64,000 nt of DNA from Labia minor (taxonomy: Eukaryota > Arthropoda > Insecta > Dermaptera > Spongiphoridae): contig OY720345.1 in the NCBI GenBank assembly GCA_963082975.1, positions 55,720,528-55,784,527 on the forward strand, written 5' to 3'. Within the stretch, counting starts at the first letter, position 1, and every line of letters begins with the position of its first letter. The position numbers and the translations under genes were made by a program. Of this stretch, positions 1-11,880 are shown in pieces. Under the pieces are notes generated by a model, which was not told where the DNA came from, made no database searches, and saw nothing but the letters and a program-made list of their open reading frames with translations.

Positions 1-2
1 AA

Positions 3-171
3 CCGATTTCAAACAGCAGCGCTTTAGTCCAAGTGGGTGACAAGACGAAAGTGCGTGCTTTATTATTAATCAAGAGTCTTGGCCGATCTGATCTGCACAC
101 TTCGCTGCGATGTGTGGCTAGCAATAGCAGAGCTGCACCCCTCGAATCCACCGTCGAATTAGATATGAATT
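3..171 (+). CDS. side-like exon: end of Ig2
   Basis: The exon is open from the window edge to a GTAAGT donor at 172. It encodes the Ig2 C-terminal strands, with [20 protein letters not shown], then the cysteine in LRCVASN, and ends in VELDMN. It leaves one base for the next codon (phase 1). The true exon start is outside the window. Confidence 0.88.
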
Positions 172-3100
172 GTAAGTAGATCAAAAGGGGAAAAGAGCCA
201 TAAAATTGAGTTTATATCCGCTATAAAATCGACTTGAAACACACATGTGCACTATGCTGTTGCAGTTGGCCCGTTGACTGTGAATATTCTTGGGGCCAGC
301 CAACCCTTATCAGCCTCCCGTCGATACGATTTAATTTGCCAATCTTCAGGCTCTCGGCCACCTGCGACGATCACCTGGTGGCGAAATGGAAAGCGGGAAG
401 AGAATACCGTCGAAACAGTAAATAAAAAAAAACTCACATTATTTAACACACCCATAGATAAATTTTTTTATCCTCTAAATATATATATTATATAAAGGAT
501 TTCCAGGAAATAAGAACGAATTTCAATAACATTTGATAAAATATATATTAAATATTAATTTATTTCTTAGTAAATAAATATATATAGGAGAGAGTGACTG
601 AAATCGTACCCCTTAAAGAAATTTGATCTTCAAATAAATTTCATTACTTATTTAAACAAATATTTAGGACAAACTATAGAGTTACATCCTATGTTTGCAA
701 TCTTGGACAATAATTTTATCTATAATGATATATTAATAATATTTTCACTTTTTATTGAAATACATCAAAAGGTACGATTTTGGCAACCGGTATCATAAAT
801 CGTACTGGGATATCTCCAAAATCGACCTATTTTTTAGTAATAAAATAAAATAGGTAAATAATAACCAGGTCTCAATTTATTATGTAAATAATTTATTTAT
901 TCAATATTAATTATTTTTTTTAAAGGGTTCTATTTGAAACACATGTAACATCAGGTTTCCTTAGTTTTTTTGCCTTTTTTATCAATATGTTATTTTCTTA
1001 ATCTATTTAAAACTAAATGTCGTCAACTTATTTTTGTATGTAAAACCCTAATTATATTTGATATACGAGGGTGAAAAGTTTCCGTCCAGACCAAGAAAAA
1101 CGATGTTTTTACATTTTTTTTTTTGCCTTATTTTTCAACATAACACTGATACATTTCTCATAACGGTTTTCTAATTAAGTTATGCCAGTTTTAAACGTAG
1201 ATTCGTCAAGCTCCTCAAAATACTGATTTACCCTTTTCCAACCCACTGTTTTGACTGTTCTTTATTTTCAGGAGTGTAGTGGTGGACCCAAGTCTCATCA
1301 ACAAAAATTCGTTTGGTTTACGCCTATACAGCGCCAAATTGCCGGTAGAAATGGTTTTTCGAAGTAGTTTTTGGTCTAACGTTAGAAAACGCGGCACCCT
1401 CCTTGCATACAGCTTTTCCATGTTCAAATGGTTGTGCAAAATATTTCGCTGACATCGTACAGGTCTCAGCTTCATGCACTTTCAACCTGCGGTCTTCCAT
1501 CACTATTTTATGGATTTTCTCAATCATTTCTGAAGTTGTGACCTCAACGGGCCGTCCTAAGAAAGCTCACACGACCCATTTTAAATTCAGAAACCCACCG
1601 CTTGAATATGATGGGGAGGGGTCTCCTAGTGTAGATTCCACCTCTTCTTTTATTTGTTTTGGTGTAAAACCTTTCAAATAAAAGTATTTGAAGACAGCAC
1701 GTTTTTCCAATTTTTCCCTTTTCACGAAAACAACGGAAGCGTCTCGCGCAATGTTCTCTCAAACGCAAACTAAGCAATTGGACAGAAATTGTACATACAA
1801 GCTCGGTAGGAATGATACTGTAGGACGCTGCTCCAAAAGTAGACCTAGTGGCTCCATTTCTTGGCCAGGCCGGAAACTTTTCACCCCACCCTCGTATGTT
1901 TAATATAAATTTTATATGTTCTAGAGCACGCTTGTCTAAAGTGCGGCCCAAAACACTTTGAGATGCGGCCCAATCGCAAATTATAAAAATATTTAAATTT
2001 TTTCAATATGGTTCTTAAAAAACAAGTAATATGATTTTGGATTTTTGGATGAGACTTTTAAATATTTCCAAGTTTTTTAAATTTTTTCCTCGAATGGTCA
2101 TAGTTTAGCCACTCCTGTTCCAGAGCATTTTAATATCCGTCATTATTTCCTGTGGACACCCTTTATATATATAAAACATGTCTACTTAATATATAATGTT
2201 ATTATTGAAAAAGAAAAATCAATTAGAATAATGACAATGTTCTGTTTTGCTTAAAAGGAAGGAATAACAGTTTTTTCGTTAATAAATGATAAATGTGTTG
2301 TTATTTTATAGACATCCAGTGATGGCAACACTACCACAAGCACATTGTCTTTTGTCGCACGCAAAGAAGATGCGGGCAAATATCTATCATGCAGGGCTGA
2401 AAATACCGCCGTTAGTAGTGATAGTTTAGAAGATGGCTGGAAATTAGAAATACAATGTAAGTAAAAAAATAAAAAGAACTCAACATCAATATATAACAAT
2501 AGAAAAGTTGAAAGCAACTCATCTCCGCCACCAAAAGTTGTTTTCTCTTCTTTTGATTTTTTTTTTATAGATATCTATTCAGAAATATTCAAAAGGATCT
2601 TTACATTTGAAAATCATAAATGGGTTAATGAATGTGTTTGTACATTTTGAGATTATATCTTGGCAAATAAGAATGTTATTCTATTCTATTCAATGTTACA
2701 AATAAATTCATAATATTACCAACCATTTATACACACCATTTGATTTATATTTTTCCCTTTTTAAAAGACTATATAAAAGAGATTGTAAAAGAGTTTAAAA
2801 TATAATTGCATATTATTAACAAAAGATAATAATATTTTTAGTTAAAATTTCAGAAAGTCATTTTTCTTTAGAGTTATCCAAAATATTTCATATAACTTAA
2901 AAAAATCTAGATTGTCTCCACTCGACTATATCGCAAATATGAATTAGATTAATTAACATATATTATATATAAATTAAATTTAATTATAAATTATAAATTA
3001 AAATGAATTAATAATATTTATTAAATCAGCGCGTGTTGATGACACCACGTCACGTTCTGGCCCGTGATAGGCAGTCAACGTATTAAAAAATTCAAAAAAT

Positions 3101-6100
3101 TAATTCCGGTACTTTCAACGATTCAATCAAGCTAAAATTATATATATAGCAGTTTTATACAATTTTTAATCATGTGAAAAATTATCAAACATATATCTTT
3201 ATTTTTACGGTTAGTTTAGACTCTAAACTTTAGAGGAAAAAAAATAATACATAGTAAATAATGACCCTCTTCCAGTTGAACTACATTTCTCAAAAGTTGC
3301 TAGAAAACTACGAATTTTGACTAATGCCCGTGTACCAAATTTTATCATTCTAGCACAAACTATTTTGCATAATCTTGTATACATACACACACACATATAT
3401 ACACATATTTCTTAATCTTAGTGAAAATGACTCAGGGACCTTCAAAACGTATAAAAACATAAATATTTTCATGATCGCCATACTATCTCTGGCGAGATAG
3501 TCAAAACTCTACATTTTCATTCTAATTTTGTAATATTTAAAAGTTTATATTTACACTTAATAACGAAAATATGTATATATATTTATAGATTATATTATAT
3601 TTAGATAAATATAGACATAAATACATATATGTATAATATATATTGTCATACTGATCCATGGGCTGTTTGGGCTACAGCCCAAGGGCGCCGTGTCTTTAGG
3701 GGCGCCACGAACGTAAAGATGAGGAATTTTTAAATATGCATAAACTAAAAATGAAATGTGGGTAAACGGAACTTCATTTAACAAAATAATTTTATTTATA
3801 AATGCAATGAAATATTAAAAAATCATATTTAAGAATTGTAATGCCTAGGTCCTTGGACTTTAATTGGTTTATATCCAAAATTGATAAGAACGGCCCTGAC
3901 TAAAATTAAACTTTTCAAGCTCCACATGGTATGCCACTTTTTAAAAAAATATTTTAGAAAAATTAAAATAAATTCTTAAATTTTCAAATATTTTTTTTAA
4001 CCAATATAAAACATATTATTTTTATTTTTATTGAATATATTATATATAAATACAAATAAATTCGATTTGTTTGTTTTTTAAATAATTATTAATTTTTTTT
4101 TTGATGAAAGATGTTCCAGAGGCAAGCCTCCAGCTCGGCCCTTCTTTGAATCCGAATAACATTCGTGAAGGCACAGATGTCTACTTTGATTGTCTGATTC
4201 AGGCAGAACCGCTTGCATACAAAGTGGAATGGCGACATAATGTAATTATCAAAAACAAAACAAGCATTTTTACTTTGATGATAGCAATTCAGTGATTGTA
4301 GTTGTTGTAAATTAACGGCTGACGTTATCTGCAAGGGGTGGACGGGTAGATAAATTTGAGGTTCTCCATGCCACACACATCATCAAAGAACAATTAATGC
4401 TAATTTTAGTATCTATAATTTTCCCTTCACCGGTAGTACTGGTAGTACTTGTGGGACCATTAATAAAACCTTGCTTTTGTTTATTCCGCTATTTTATCCA
4501 AGTTTTGATCTTGATCTTTATTACCCACACTAATTTCTATTTAAAGAAGAGAAAGAAAAGAGGGACAAGATAATTCATTAAATTTAAATCACGATTTATT
4601 TACTTCACCAAAGAGTTCAATCAGCTTTCTGTTTTTCATTTATTTATTTAATTATTATTTTATCTTTATTTTATTAATCAAAATTATCATTGAGATTTAA
4701 TGATATAATAAATAATAAAAATAATTATTTAATAAAGAGTACTATTATTATTTTTTATTATAAAATATATGCTAGTTCAATAATAGTACCAAACATCTTA
4801 ATAAATGTTAGGAGAAAATATTCTGAATACATTTAAATACAGTTCAGTTTTTTAATTCATTAATGAAATATTTTGAATAAAAATTGTATTATTTTAAATA
4901 ATATAAATTAAATATTAAATTTACCATTTGTTAAATTCAACATTGTTTATAGTTTAAAAAAAAAGAAACTTAATTTTATTGTAAGAAGAAATTAAATTCA
5001 AATTTTTTAAATTTTAATTAAAAGTTATTACTTTTACATGATTTAACTTAAATTAAAATTCTATCTTAAATATAAGATTAAAACTAGAAATATATAGTTG
5101 ATATTTTATAAAACTTTAAATTATTATATAAAGAATATATAACACCAAATTTATAATTTTATGTCATATTTAACCCTTCTCTGGGTAATTTTCTTTCTAT
5201 TAAAGTTAAAAGTTGGTTTGAATAGCGTAGGATGTTATTTTCGTATAAGAAATTTGAGAAAATGACCATTTCATTATTCCCATGAGATTAATCTCAACTT
5301 TAGATGAAATTATTAATTAATTAACCAACATTCTGCGCCCCTCCAGTCTTTTCGTTTAAAGCTGATAGGTGGACACAAGGCTCACACTTTTTATATCTTT
5401 TTGCTCATTTTTTTTATCTCTAAACCATTCAATTAATTTTCTTTTTTGTGTTATTTGTTTGATAAAAGTGAACTAATAGTTTTGATACCAAAAAAAATTA
5501 TATTTTTTAATAACAATAATAATTATCTTATTAAGCCAAAATTTTGTTTTCTTCATCATTTATTTTAAATAATCTGATAAATAAAAAACGGAGGAATTTT
5601 CTTTTATTTATGAATTAAATATGTACTTTACTTTATTATCATTTATGGGTAATGTGCTCTATAAGTCTTATAAATATATATATATTTATTTATTTCTATT
5701 TGTATCACATTATTTGTCTAATGCCACTCCACTAATTATATTTTTCTATTTCATTTAAAGGGAAAATTGTTGAGTCCGAATAACTCTTTAGGCGTAATCA
5801 CCAGCAACCGTTCATTAGTTCTTCAACGTGTATCTCGAGCGAGTGCTGGAAATTACACCTGTGTTGGATATAATACTGAAGGAGACGGAGAGAGCAACGC
5901 TTTTTATCTTAATGTCATGTGTAAGTTATAACCCAAACAATTATATTTAATACTAGTTATATAATTTAAACGAAAATACATATGTTTTAAGGTTCATTGA
6001 GCCCAAAAACATTCTATTTAACAATTAGTCACTGTATTGGATAGAATACAATAGTAGTGAAGTTCAAATTTGTTACTAATTTTATAATTTTAGTAATAAT

Positions 6101-9100
6101 TAATGATACATTTCAATGTTTTGGAGGTTTATTGATATATATATATATAATTGATCCGTAATCAGAAAACAACCGCAGTTAAGCACACCTATCTATCCTG
6201 CGACTCGATTTCCATTTCAATCTTGAATTACTGTACACTTCGTTTCCAAACCCTTCATTATCATTATCATAAACGATAAAGTTTCGATTTGAAAAAATAT
6301 CCATAAAAGTATCAAAACGCGCACCTAATGGGGAACTTTCGTGCTTGAACACCTTCAAGTCTCTAGACTCCCACTTCGATCCAAAAAAAAAAAAAAATAA
6401 TAATAATATTAATAATTCAATGTAAAAATAAATATATGTATAAACTTTCAGGGGAAACCCCAATTTTGGGATATTTTTATTTAGAAGGAAGATTTATTTG
6501 AATTCTTTTTTAAAGAAAAACATTATAAATACATAGAAAAGATAAATACAATTTGCGTTTTTCACACTATTTAAATATTAAAAACTTTACAAAATTTGTG
6601 AACTTTTAGACTCCTTTTTGTAATTTTGAAACGTGATTAAAATATTAGCAATATGCAAAAACAAAATTGTTCATATTTCTATTATATATATATTCTATAT
6701 TTATATGTATTAACAATTATAACAATAAATAAATATTTAATCAAATAATTTTAAACGTTTTTTCTTCTAGTTGAAATTTTCATCTCTTTTTCATAACTTT
6801 ATATTTATTGTGATTTTGTCTTAACTGTCACTTTAAATGTCACACATAATAATAATAATATGAAAAAAGTTAACTTTTTTGTTTACTAACAATAACAACA
6901 TCAACAACAATAACAGACTTCTGTCTTTTTACACTATAAACTACTCTTCTCTATATATTATTAGATCAACTCTCTTCTCTTACTTTGACTTGTCTTATTC
7001 TTTTATCTCAATAGACATTCTTTGAGGTTTCAAAGAAATATATATATATAATCTCTATTCTTTCCTTGTTTTGTTGAAGAATCGATATAAAAAAATGGCA
7101 CAGAAAAAGAAATAGTTTTTCAAATAAATGTTCAAAAACATTTAATATATTTTATGTTTATTATTTTTTTTTTTATTTTATTTATATATTTATTTATTTC
7201 TTGAATTATTTTATGAATTAAATTTTTTTTTTACAATTATTTTATATTATATTATTTCGTTTATCAATAATTTAAATTTTAGAATATATTATGATATAAT
7301 TAACTTTTTGATAATTTTAGAGATTTATGGCATTCATTCCGAATCATTTTTCGAAACGAAAATTTAAATTTTAAATTTATTAATGAAATTGTATACTAGA
7401 TTCTAAATAAGTTTTGTCTAATTATTTTAATATTAACAAACATTCATCATCACATTCAACATTAAGCGATGTTAGTAAATCTGTTGAGAAGTGCTGCTGT
7501 TTATTTTTATTTATTTGAATGCACTTTTACTCTATCGGTTAATATATGAAACTGATACAATTCCCTAGAACTTTTCTTATATTATCTTCCCTAGTATTTT
7601 ATTTATATTCAAAAATTTTACTTTTTCAACGTGTGTTTTCATAATGAAGAGTAGTCAAAAATTTATTTCGCTTTTAAATTGTTTTCATGCAGAACAAATG
7701 TAATTACAAAGAATATGTTACATATTTTTAAATAAATATTAAATAGATATAATATTTGACTTTTTTTAGTTGATTTGATATTTTTTTTTATAATCATAAT
7801 AATAATGATTTCTGATTAGTGATAGGGTAGTTAACACAGATAATTTATCTCAAATTTTATGTGAAATTTGATACCGAGTGTGAAATCATTGAAGACTTTT
7901 TTCATCCTGGAAAACAAAAATTTTTACCAATTTACTATCTAGTGATTCTGAACAAAGTGACAAAAAGACAGAATATGATAATCCTCAAATGTATTTTTCA
8001 ATATAATAAATTTAAATATGTAGATTATGTAAATATAAAAAAAAATAAAAGATTTTATTTTTATATATATATACATATATATATAATTTTGTATTTAATA
8101 GAATATATAAATAAATATTATAAGCATTCATATACTAAAAGATATGAAATCTATTACTTGATTAATTACATTTAAATATTTTTTCAGATGCCCCCACTTG
8201 CAAAGCTAATCAATCGAGAGTTCATGGGTTAGCCCGACAAGAGCAAGCAAATATTTCTTGTGAAGTAGAAGCAAACCCTCCAGAAGTTCATTTTCGATGG
8301 ACTTTTAATAATTCCGCTGAATCAGTTGATGTTGGCTCATCATTTATTGCATCCCGTTCTGGAACTTCCAGTGTAGTTACATATACACCTACTACTGAAC
8401 TTGATTATGGAACATTATTATGTTGGGCTTCCAATCGAATAGGTGATCAAAGAGTTCCTTGTGTCTTTCATTTAATACCTGCAGGTTGGTGAAAAAAATT
8501 CAATTTTAAATTTTTTCTTTTCTTTATTTAAAATATAATTATGAATTTGTTTAATTTTTACAGGACGACCCGATCAAGTCCATAATTGCACTGTTTCAAA
8601 CACTTCCATGACTTCATTTGCGATTCGTTGCTCTGAAGGATTTAATGGCGGAATGCAACAATCTTTTCTTTTGGAAGTACGTGAAGCTGAAAGTCAAGAG
8701 TTAAGGGCAAATCTCACTTCACCCGTCCCCAGGTTTAGCGTTGGTAATTTAGAAGCTGGTTATCATTATCAGGCCTGTGTCTATTCATATAACTTGAAGG
8801 GCCGAAGTGAACCAGTGCCAATGCAAGCTTCCACTTTGCGTCCCCCTGAAAAACAACTCACAGCTGAAAAAGGTATTAATATTAATAATAATACTTTTAA
8901 AAATTCACTTACCTTAAATGAGTCACTTCTTATGTTATTTTTTTTTGTTTTTTGTTTTCAGAACGTCCCCGTCCACCGTTACGTTTCACGCCTATGCTCT
9001 CTGTACTGATAGGAGCTGCATGTGCTCTTTTAATCGTGTCGTTAATTGTTGCCATTGTATTACGGCTGCAGTGTACAAGACATCGGGCTGACCGACGGAA

Positions 9101-10877
9101 ACGTCGAGGGAAAAGTCGATCGAGAAATGGCAGTACCGGAGGAGTTTTGGATGATTGTGATGCAACAGGAATTGATGGTCGACATGGATCTATGGATCGT
9201 CTAGGTGGTGGGGTTGTGGGTGGATGCAGTAGTGCAAGTTCTCTACATGGAGGATCTATTGGCATGCCATCTCCAGTGGATAAAGGACCAGGCAGTCCGG
9301 CTAACAAAATGGACACGGTTGGAGGCGGATGCGGAGTTGGCGGTGTTCATGGTCCAGATCAAATGGGAGAAACAGATGAAAAGAATCCTGATATTATTCC
9401 TCAACCAAGCGCTGGTATATATATATATATATAATATTATAGAAACCTATTATCCCATAAGACTCTTAATTAAATCTTTTTGTTTATATTTTAGTTGTTT
9501 TACGAGGAGGTAGTGGGAATAGTGAATTGATTGATTTTGCTAGAAAACGCCAACATGTTTCGACAATTGATACATCATCACCTAGTAGAAGTCTTTTAGC
9601 ATCTGCTGGAGGAGCTTATCCTGGATATTGTACTTTGCGAAATGGTTTACCTTTACAAGAATTAAATAATATTGGAACGAAACCGAAAATGGTAATTTTT
9701 AATTAAAAAAAAATAAATAAAATTAATACTTAAAATGTATAAAATTAAATTTTTGTTTTAAGAATATACTTTTATATTCTCATAATAAGTTATTTAATAA
9801 AAACAAATACTATTATAAACATCATTATTATTATACTGAAACTAAACCGAGCGTTGTTTACATTTAATTTACCTTAATTTGAAAATTTTTTCTTAAATAA
9901 TTTTATTTTTAATTTGATATATAATACATTAAGTACCTCGTTCACCGAGTCGCGGCTCGGTACTTAACAAAAATTATTCCTTATGAACTATAAATATTTA
10001 AGATTAAGATTATTATTTAAAATAAATAAACGAGAAACAATTTCAAATAATTTAAAAGAACATAAATTAAAAAAAAATAGTCATAAAACATACAGGCCTT
10101 AAACATACGTATTAATGCACTGAAAGACAGAAAAGTATGGCCTGTGAATATAACATAATATATATTTCGTAATTTGATTACAAAATATTATTAAAATAAA
10201 TATTTTTAATTTTATTTTATTTATAATGAAACATTTTAGCCATTCATATTTTTGTCGCATCGCTTGAAAAAAAACATGGAATTTATTATTAGATATTCTT
10301 TAGTTGAAGAAATTTCTTTCTTTAAATGAATTTATAATAATGACAACCTGATTGATGCTTTGACACAATACACAGATAGTTTTATTCCAATTCATATTAA
10401 CTTATTTGTTCATATATAATTGTACGTATAATTGCTAACTTATCTATTGAGCAAGAGGTATGTGATGCTACAGAAATTGATAGTGCAATTAACGACTGCT
10501 CTTAACAGATGTATGTATGTATGTATGTAAGACATAAGTTTTTGGTAAAGGCAGAAATTTTGTTTTTAATTCTAGATGTTAGATTAATTTTCAATAAAAA
10601 TATAGATAGTAATAGTTTCATATTAGTTCTAATTGAAATTTGGTTTGTGTTTTATATTCAATTTTCTAATAAATTAATCATGTTGTTCTTCAAGTATAAC
10701 ATAAATATTCTATATCGGCTATATTGAAAATAGCAGATATGTTAGAATTGTTGTAATACATGTGATTAATATAAAATACATATATCCTTTACTTATTTAT
10801 TTGTACTTTTATATTTGTAATCTGAACAATGCATAATAATGATGATTGTTATTGCAAAAAAGTTCTTAAGTATTGAA

Positions 10878-10908
<31 letters not shown>

Positions 10909-11483
10909 TCCACCACTGTATATAGCTTAGTTAAATTCATTTATTTATAGTTAGTATTTGTATTTATAACAAATATTGATTTCTTTCTTTTAATATTTAA
11001 TTATATTTTTAGAAACTTACTGGTGGTCCTGATTCAATGGGATATTCTGGAAGCCTTCCCCGTCAGCATTGGCCTGCTTATGCCACAACAACTACACCAC
11101 CTACCACACCAAGTATGGTTGGTATTGGCATTCTATCTGGTGGAGCTCCCAACCGTCTACAACAACAACCGGTGATTGCATATACGACCCATTCTCTGCC
11201 TCGAGTCCCCAATTATCGAAATATTCACACTCAGTCACCACCACCTGCAATCAATAACAGCGGACCAATGCCGTTAACAACAACTCCCTCAAGTAACAAT
11301 TATCTACACCATCATCATCATAATCTACATCATCATTTACACCATCCGAATACAACACCACCTCCTGCAGCCTCTTCAGCATCCGCACTCCCAGGTGAAT
11401 CAACAACGACAATCCCAGAGGAACCTTCAGGCCAACCTGAAACACCCACTATCAAAATGACGAAAAGAGAGTCAACTGTCTGA
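3..11483 (+). CDS. Sidestep-family immunoglobulin-superfamily receptor (3' ten exons, 5' partial)
   Basis: Ten exons join in consistent phase: 3-171, 266-417, 2312-2456, 4111-4241, 5761-5920, 8188-8484, 8564-8872, 8962-9414, 9495-9691 and 11013-11483. Together they give 827 codons plus a stop. All introns are GT-AG. The product runs from the end of Ig2 through Ig3, Ig4, Ig5, an FN3-like domain, one membrane helix (about residues 466-488) and a cytoplasmic tail of about 340 residues. Sidestep hallmarks are the LDMN end of Ig2, [20 protein letters not shown] in Ig3, [14 protein letters not shown], and LEDGWKLEI. In Drosophila, Side proteins are cell-surface partners of Beaten path proteins in motor-axon guidance; that role is inferred here. 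The N-terminal signal peptide and Ig1 lie left of the window. Which of the several Side paralogues this is cannot be decided. Confidence 0.93.
266..417 (+). CDS. side-like exon: first half of Ig3
   Basis: The acceptor TTGCAG ends at 265 and the donor GTAAAT starts at 418. The exon encodes PLTVNI, then [20 protein letters not shown] with the Ig cysteine and tryptophan, and ends NTVET in phase 0. The reading continues directly into the exon at 2312. Confidence 0.92.
1066..1894 (-). mobile_element. Degenerate mariner element in intron 2 of the side-like gene
   Basis: Inverted ends match: ACGAGGGTGAAAAGTTTCCG on the left, and on the right the complement of CGGAAACTTTTCACCCCACC, which has a 5-bp difference. 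TA dinucleotides flank both ends (1064-1065 and 1895-1896). On the minus strand broken frames carry mariner transposase pieces such as [16 protein letters not shown] near 1500 and [14 protein letters not shown] near 1330. The element is about 0.8 kb against the usual 1.3 kb and has frameshifts, so it is a fossil. It explains the apparent minus-strand ORFs in this stretch. Confidence 0.85.
1927..2117. mobile_element. hAT-type MITE (copy 1 of the 15114 family)
   Basis: It is bounded by near-identical 8-bp flanks: TTCTAGAG at 1919-1926 and TTCCAGAG at 2118-2125. The ends are loosely inverted, with TGTCTAAAGTGCGGCCC on the left and TAGTTTAGCCACTCCTG on the right. The interior TATTTAAATTTTTTCAATAT matches the MITE at 15114-15270. 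Confidence 0.7.
2312..2456 (+). CDS. side-like exon: second half of Ig3
   Basis: The acceptor TTATAG ends at 2311 and the donor GTAAGT starts at 2457. The exon encodes [14 protein letters not shown], then [12 protein letters not shown] with the second Ig cysteine, then [10 protein letters not shown]. The first of these is one of the most diagnostic Sidestep-family motifs. It ends in phase 1. Confidence 0.93.
2910..3525 (+). repeat. Interspersed repeat, family A (copy 1)
   Basis: It lies in intron 3 and matches 16613-17260 in reverse orientation, and parts of 48085-48510 and 62158-62430. Shared blocks include TTAATTCCGGTACTTT, TTTTTAATCATGTGAAAAA, the stretch around GAAAACTACGAATTTTGA, and a short palindrome ACTATCTC-TGGC-GAGATAGT at 3481-3500. 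It has no ORF. The class is unknown; it may be a non-autonomous DNA element. Confidence 0.75.
3650..3899. mobile_element. Partial MITE related to the 18086 element
   Basis: GGGCTACAGCCCAAGGGCGCC near 3668 and the end CGGCCCTG near 3891 resemble the MITE at 18086-18260 in inverted order. No clean target duplication was found. A related end also lies near 12510-12558. Confidence 0.45.
4111..4241 (+). CDS. side-like exon: first half of Ig4
   Basis: The acceptor GAAAG ends at 4110 and the donor GTAATT starts at 4242. It encodes [20 protein letters not shown], then [12 protein letters not shown] and YKVEWRHN, which carry the cysteine and tryptophan of an Ig fold. It ends in phase 0. Confidence 0.92.
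4242..5760 (+). other. Intron 4 of the side-like gene
   Basis: It is AT-rich and contains nothing recognised beyond simple sequence. Confidence 0.8.
5761..5920 (+). CDS. side-like exon: second half of Ig4
   Basis: The acceptor TTTAAAG ends at 5760 and the donor GTAAGT starts at 5921. It encodes [20 protein letters not shown] followed by [12 protein letters not shown], the F and G strands of Ig4. It ends in phase 1. Confidence 0.92.
5921..8187 (+). other. Intron 5 of the side-like gene
   Basis: It is AT-rich with short A and T runs and (TA)n tracts. No element ends or coding motifs were recognised. The 104-codon ORF at 7861-8175 is low-complexity and not convincing. Confidence 0.8.
8188..8484 (+). 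CDS. side-like exon: complete Ig5
   Basis: The acceptor TTTTCAG ends at 8187 and the donor GTTGGT starts at 8485. One exon holds the whole Ig5 domain: [26 protein letters not shown], then [16 protein letters not shown] and PCVFHLIPA. It ends in phase 1. Confidence 0.92.
8564..8872 (+). CDS. side-like exon: fibronectin type III-like domain
   Basis: The acceptor TTACAG ends at 8563 and the donor GTATTA starts at 8873. It encodes [37 protein letters not shown] and [18 protein letters not shown]. This is the membrane-proximal FN3-like module seen in Side proteins. It ends in phase 1. Confidence 0.9.
8962..9414 (+). CDS. side-like exon: transmembrane helix and start of cytoplasmic tail
   Basis: The acceptor TTTTCAG ends at 8961 and the donor GTATAT starts at 9415, leading into a short TA repeat. 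A hydrophobic segment starting [15 protein letters not shown] is followed by a basic stop-transfer run with [11 protein letters not shown], so the tail is cytoplasmic. The rest is Gly/Ser-rich and ends [10 protein letters not shown]. Confidence 0.92.
9495..9691 (+). CDS. side-like exon: cytoplasmic tail
   Basis: The acceptor ATTTTAG ends at 9494 and the donor GTAATT starts at 9692. It encodes [48 protein letters not shown] and ends KPKM. It ends in phase 0 and continues at 11013. Confidence 0.88.
9692..11012 (+). other. Intron 9 of the side-like gene, with simple repeats and a GC hairpin
   Basis: It holds a GC-rich inverted motif at about 9932-9968 (GAGTCGCGGCTCGG between AAGTACC and GGTACTTAA). 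This resembles a motif inside the Helitrons at 20170-20195 and 54820-54850. It also holds a (GTAT)n tract near 10508-10528 and a (TA)n tract at about 10880-10904. The rest is AT-rich. Confidence 0.6.
11013..11483 (+). CDS. side-like last coding exon: Thr/Pro/His-rich tail with PDZ-type C terminus
   Basis: The acceptor TTTTTAG ends at 11012 and the stop TGA is 11481-11483. The sequence is low in complexity, rich in Thr, Pro, Asn and His, with a histidine-rich stretch ([13 protein letters not shown]). The last residues are TKRESTV, a class I PDZ ligand pattern (S/T-x-V). Confidence 0.88.
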   Translation, partial: KLTGGPDSMGYSGSLPRQHWPAYATTTTPPTTPSMVGIGILSGGAPNRLQQQPVIAYTTHSLPRVPNYRNIHTQSPPPAINNSGPMPLTTTPSSNNYLHHHHHNLHHHLHHPNTTPPPAASSASALPGESTTTIPEEPSGQPETPTIKMTKRESTV

Positions 11484-11880
11484 CTAGTGACAAAGTTGTA
11501 AGCGATCTTATCATAAAGCTTACAACATTAAAACAATTACTGTTATATCTATTTTAAAGTGCCCTTCGAAATAATTTTAAACATTTTACCCTAACGTTAA
11601 AATTAAATGTATCACATTCAAATATGTATATATATATGTATAAATCACAACAAATGATATATAATGTATTATAAAAATATTGTTAAAAAAAATAAGGATT
11701 GCTCTTGAAATATCATAAAGCGCTATCTTTTGAAGGACATCATCCCTTTTTCATTTTATACATATCTTGGCTACAAATTAGAAATGAAACAACAGTGACA
11801 AATGTCAAGGTATATTTCATAAATAAATCCAATTTTGAATATGTTTAATAAATAAACCTTTGAAATCTTGTAATTATCTT
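11484..11880 (+). promoter_or_regulatory. 3' UTR of the side-like gene with candidate polyadenylation signals
   Basis: After the stop the sequence turns AT-rich and non-coding. AATAAA hexamers occur around 11822-11827 and at 11851-11856, followed by a T-rich stretch. These are the first good poly(A) signals downstream. The exact cleavage site is not visible. Confidence 0.5.

Larger units (their letters stand above)
418..2311 (+). other. Intron 2 of the side-like gene
   Basis: It contains the mariner fossil and the MITE described separately. The first 650 bases are plain AT-rich sequence in which nothing is recognised. Confidence 0.85.

Noticed and set aside
252..455. Minus-strand ORF opposite the second side-like exon
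   Set aside because: It is a shadow of the Ig3 exon on the other strand; the + strand has splice sites and family motifs.
1403..1903. Two + strand ORFs in intron 2
   Set aside because: They lie antisense to the mariner transposase remnant.
8930..9316. Minus-strand ORF of 128 codons opposite the transmembrane exon
   Set aside because: It is the antisense shadow of a Gly/Ser-rich exon with clear + strand phase and splice sites.
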